Part shown: positions 63,401-64,000 of the stretch, piece by piece
How positions within the stretch are numbered: the first letter of the stretch is position 1
How the letters are laid out: every line of letters begins with the position of its first letter
NCBI GenBank assembly: GCA_949358305.1
Contig: OX442314.1
Span: 53,515,369 to 53,579,368, forward strand
Direction of reading: 5' to 3'
From: Strigamia acuminata
Taxonomy: Eukaryota > Arthropoda > Chilopoda > Geophilomorpha > Linotaeniidae
Length of the DNA: 64,000 nucleotides
Translations under genes and position numbers: made by a program
The notes under the pieces: model-generated
Database searches by the model: none
The model's input: only the letters and a program-made list of their open reading frames with translations
What the model was told of the DNA's origin: nothing

Positions 63401-64000
63401 GTGATAACCCTGGCGCACCGGGGGCACCAGGGAATCGTGAAAACGAAGGTGCTGTTACGACAAAAAATATGGTTTCCCGGGTTAGATGCGCGAGTCGAGC
63501 GAGCGGTGGCGGGATGCCTGCCGTGCCAGGCTTGCGTGCCGATACGAACGAGGACGCCATTGGTTATGACGGAGCTTCCAGATAGGCCGTGGCAGCGACT
63601 CGCCGTAGATTTCCTGGGCCCATTCCCAGATGGGAAGATCTTATGCGTATTAATCGACGAATATTCTCGATTCCCATTCGTCGATGGAGTCGCGTCAACG
63701 GGAGCCCGGGGAGTGATTAATTTGATGAAGAAGCGATTTTCTGAACTGGGCATCCCAGAAGTTATTAAATCGGATAACGGGCCGCCATTTGCATCAGGCG
63801 AATTCGCCGAGTTCGTGAAAGACATGGGCATACGGCATCAGCGGGTGACGCCGCTATGGCCAGAGGCCAACGGCGAAGCCGAACGCTTCATGAGGACTTT
63901 AAATAAGGCGATCCTGGCGGCTGTGACGGAGGGTAAGAAATGGCACGAAGAAATTTGTGAATTCTTACTCAATTATAGAGCAACGCCGCACACAACAACG
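60407..64000 (+). CDS. Gag-Pol polyprotein of Gypsy element 4, partial
   Basis: About 1198 codons from ATG at 60407 without a stop to the edge. The gag part has a capsid-like region (RWKRWLSRLEMYLIAAGI; QETNETLDRYQMRLRHLA) and two knuckles near residue 243, an atypical CFNCGRNWPHPSPQDC and a canonical CRGCGKTGHFVRFC. Protease: FVVDSGTSVNILG (about 344). RT: INIVDDIFVVG (about 628), with VDD in place of YLDD. RNase H: VDAGPNGLGAIL (about 777) and TDHKPLISIF. Integrase: HRGHQGIVKT ... CLPCQAC, then DDE residues in VDFLGPFP, SDNGPPF and EANGEAERF (about 1068-1156). Gag and Pol share one frame, so no frameshift is needed, unlike elements 1-3. Codons show no decay. Confidence 0.95.
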   Translation, partial: MAEETKPTAVATVGVASFVQTTGIPPFDVHGETTTQSQRWKRWLSRLEMYLIAAGITDDNRKMATLLHQAGEEVFTVYETLTIAVKDYKSVKEALTTYFIPTKNKEFCVYTFRVSRQETNETLDRYQMRLRHLAVGCEFHDDDREIKSQLILGTSMNRLRRQGLRDDTLTLKQLLDMGRGYEASEWQARQMEGGDKETPVEVNLVRKMENARKRTNSSMENRRSEFATGGSRSGSVGAAGRRCFNCGRNWPHPSPQDCPARGVTCRGCGKTGHFVRFCRAKQTESTEGRQKVNIVNYEREREWDDDEGDLFTIGLCTDGNTRKNNMPEVRLTVGKENHKVKFVVDSGTSVNILGREIYRNMAFKPTLQVSRAKLFTYGSSEPLPLLGRMELVLRWEEESVTTTAYVVDRPGDSLLNYETAKRLGIVKVVNSVQQTTLEEEIKKQYPKLFRGVGKLKDYQIHLHVDEDVAPVAQRYRPIPFHLRKKVEKELDRLLQMDVIERIDEGMGPTPWVSPIHCVDKPRDPDPDAIRLCVDAREVNRAIKRVRHTSPRLEDVIAVAEGAVLFSKLDLNHGFNQVELDGESRKYTVFATHVGLFRFKRLLFGINSASELFQDTIRQVIEGLPNCINIVDDIFVVGKTGEAHDAAMHAVLRRLEDKGLTLNEEKCELRRGRIVFFGHVFSASGISIDPRKVEAVERMEPPKSVAEAKSLLGMVIYCARFVRNMADMLKPLRDVAKKANAAFVWGKDQQTAWAEIKGQLGNKSVLAYYDPTARIHLTVDAGPNGLGAILAQIKGADTEPRVVAYASRTLTEVEKRYSQIERETLAAVWAIEHFYLYLYGITFVLFTDHKPLISIFGNRKSRPSARIERLCLRIQQYVFEVKYTKGASNPSDYMSRHSGAEKGCGVTMSRAVERYVNFVVRTRMPSSLTREQIAKATAEDKELQLLRTTLQCTGGERDRLWKQEGLKPFRLLQDELTSSVDGIVLRGDRIVIPEQLRDAVITLAHRGHQGIVKTKVLLRQKIWFPGLDARVERAVAGCLPCQACVPIRTRTPLVMTELPDRPWQRLAVDFLGPFPDGKILCVLIDEYSRFPFVDGVASTGARGVINLMKKRFSELGIPEVIKSDNGPPFASGEFAEFVKDMGIRHQRVTPLWPEANGEAERFMRTLNKAILAAVTEGKKWHEEICEFLLNYRATPHTTT

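Larger units (their letters stand above)
60163..64000 (+). mobile_element. Gypsy-type element 4 (Mag-like), cut by the right edge
   Basis: Short 5' LTR, a TGGCGACGAGATG primer site and a single open gag-pol frame reaching the window edge. The short LTR, the TTGGCGACGA start and the paired CCHC-type knuckles resemble the Mag/K02A2.6-like branch of Gypsy. The 3' LTR is outside. Confidence 0.85.

Overview
The window is a transposon-rich stretch of an animal nuclear genome, probably an invertebrate and perhaps an arthropod. The evidence is spliceosomal splice signals, a tandem C2H2 zinc-finger gene, a CPSF2-like gene, a Copia element whose primer site matches the anticodon arm of initiator tRNA-Met (the arrangement of Drosophila copia), and several Gypsy lineages. 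The species cannot be named from the sequence. No rRNA, tRNA or CRISPR array was seen.

Layout. 1-~11.5 kb: a minus-strand Gypsy element running off the left edge (cysteine-rich third ORF, pol, gag, tandemly duplicated primer site, probable LTR). 11.6-12.3 kb: C2H2 zinc-finger gene. 12.3-22.3 kb: mostly non-coding DNA with a TA-flanked MITE, a CPSF2 pseudogene fragment, a candidate host exon, a solo LTR carrying a nested hAT MITE, a 12 x 30 bp minisatellite and a second hAT MITE. 22.26-35.13 kb: a complete Gypsy element with identical 820 bp LTRs. 35.7-37.4 kb: an intronless, C-terminally short CPSF2-like gene. 37.86-42.63 kb: a complete Copia element with identical 179 bp LTRs. 45.03-56.91 kb: a second, related Gypsy element with 1016 bp LTRs differing at three sites. 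58.26 kb: another candidate host exon. 60.16 kb to the right edge: a single-ORF Gypsy element with a short LTR.

The most interesting system is the Gypsy group at 22-35 kb and 45-57 kb, with the element at 1-11 kb as a more distant case. Each has gag, pol in the -1 frame, and a third ORF in the env position that does not look like an envelope. All three gag genes end with an in-frame A AAA AAC heptamer, and the pol frame is open across it, so Gag-Pol is probably made by -1 frameshifting. In the two complete elements the third gene appears to be spliced from a small acidic first exon with a shared ENWD motif into a large second exon. These ORF3 proteins share several blocks with each other, and I do not recognise a known family. 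In the 45-57 kb element ORF3 is broken while gag and pol are intact.

Insertion history can be read directly. The Copia and 22 kb Gypsy insertions are the youngest (identical LTR pairs, perfect target duplications). The 45 kb Gypsy is slightly older. The solo LTR at 18 kb is older still and was later hit by a hAT MITE.
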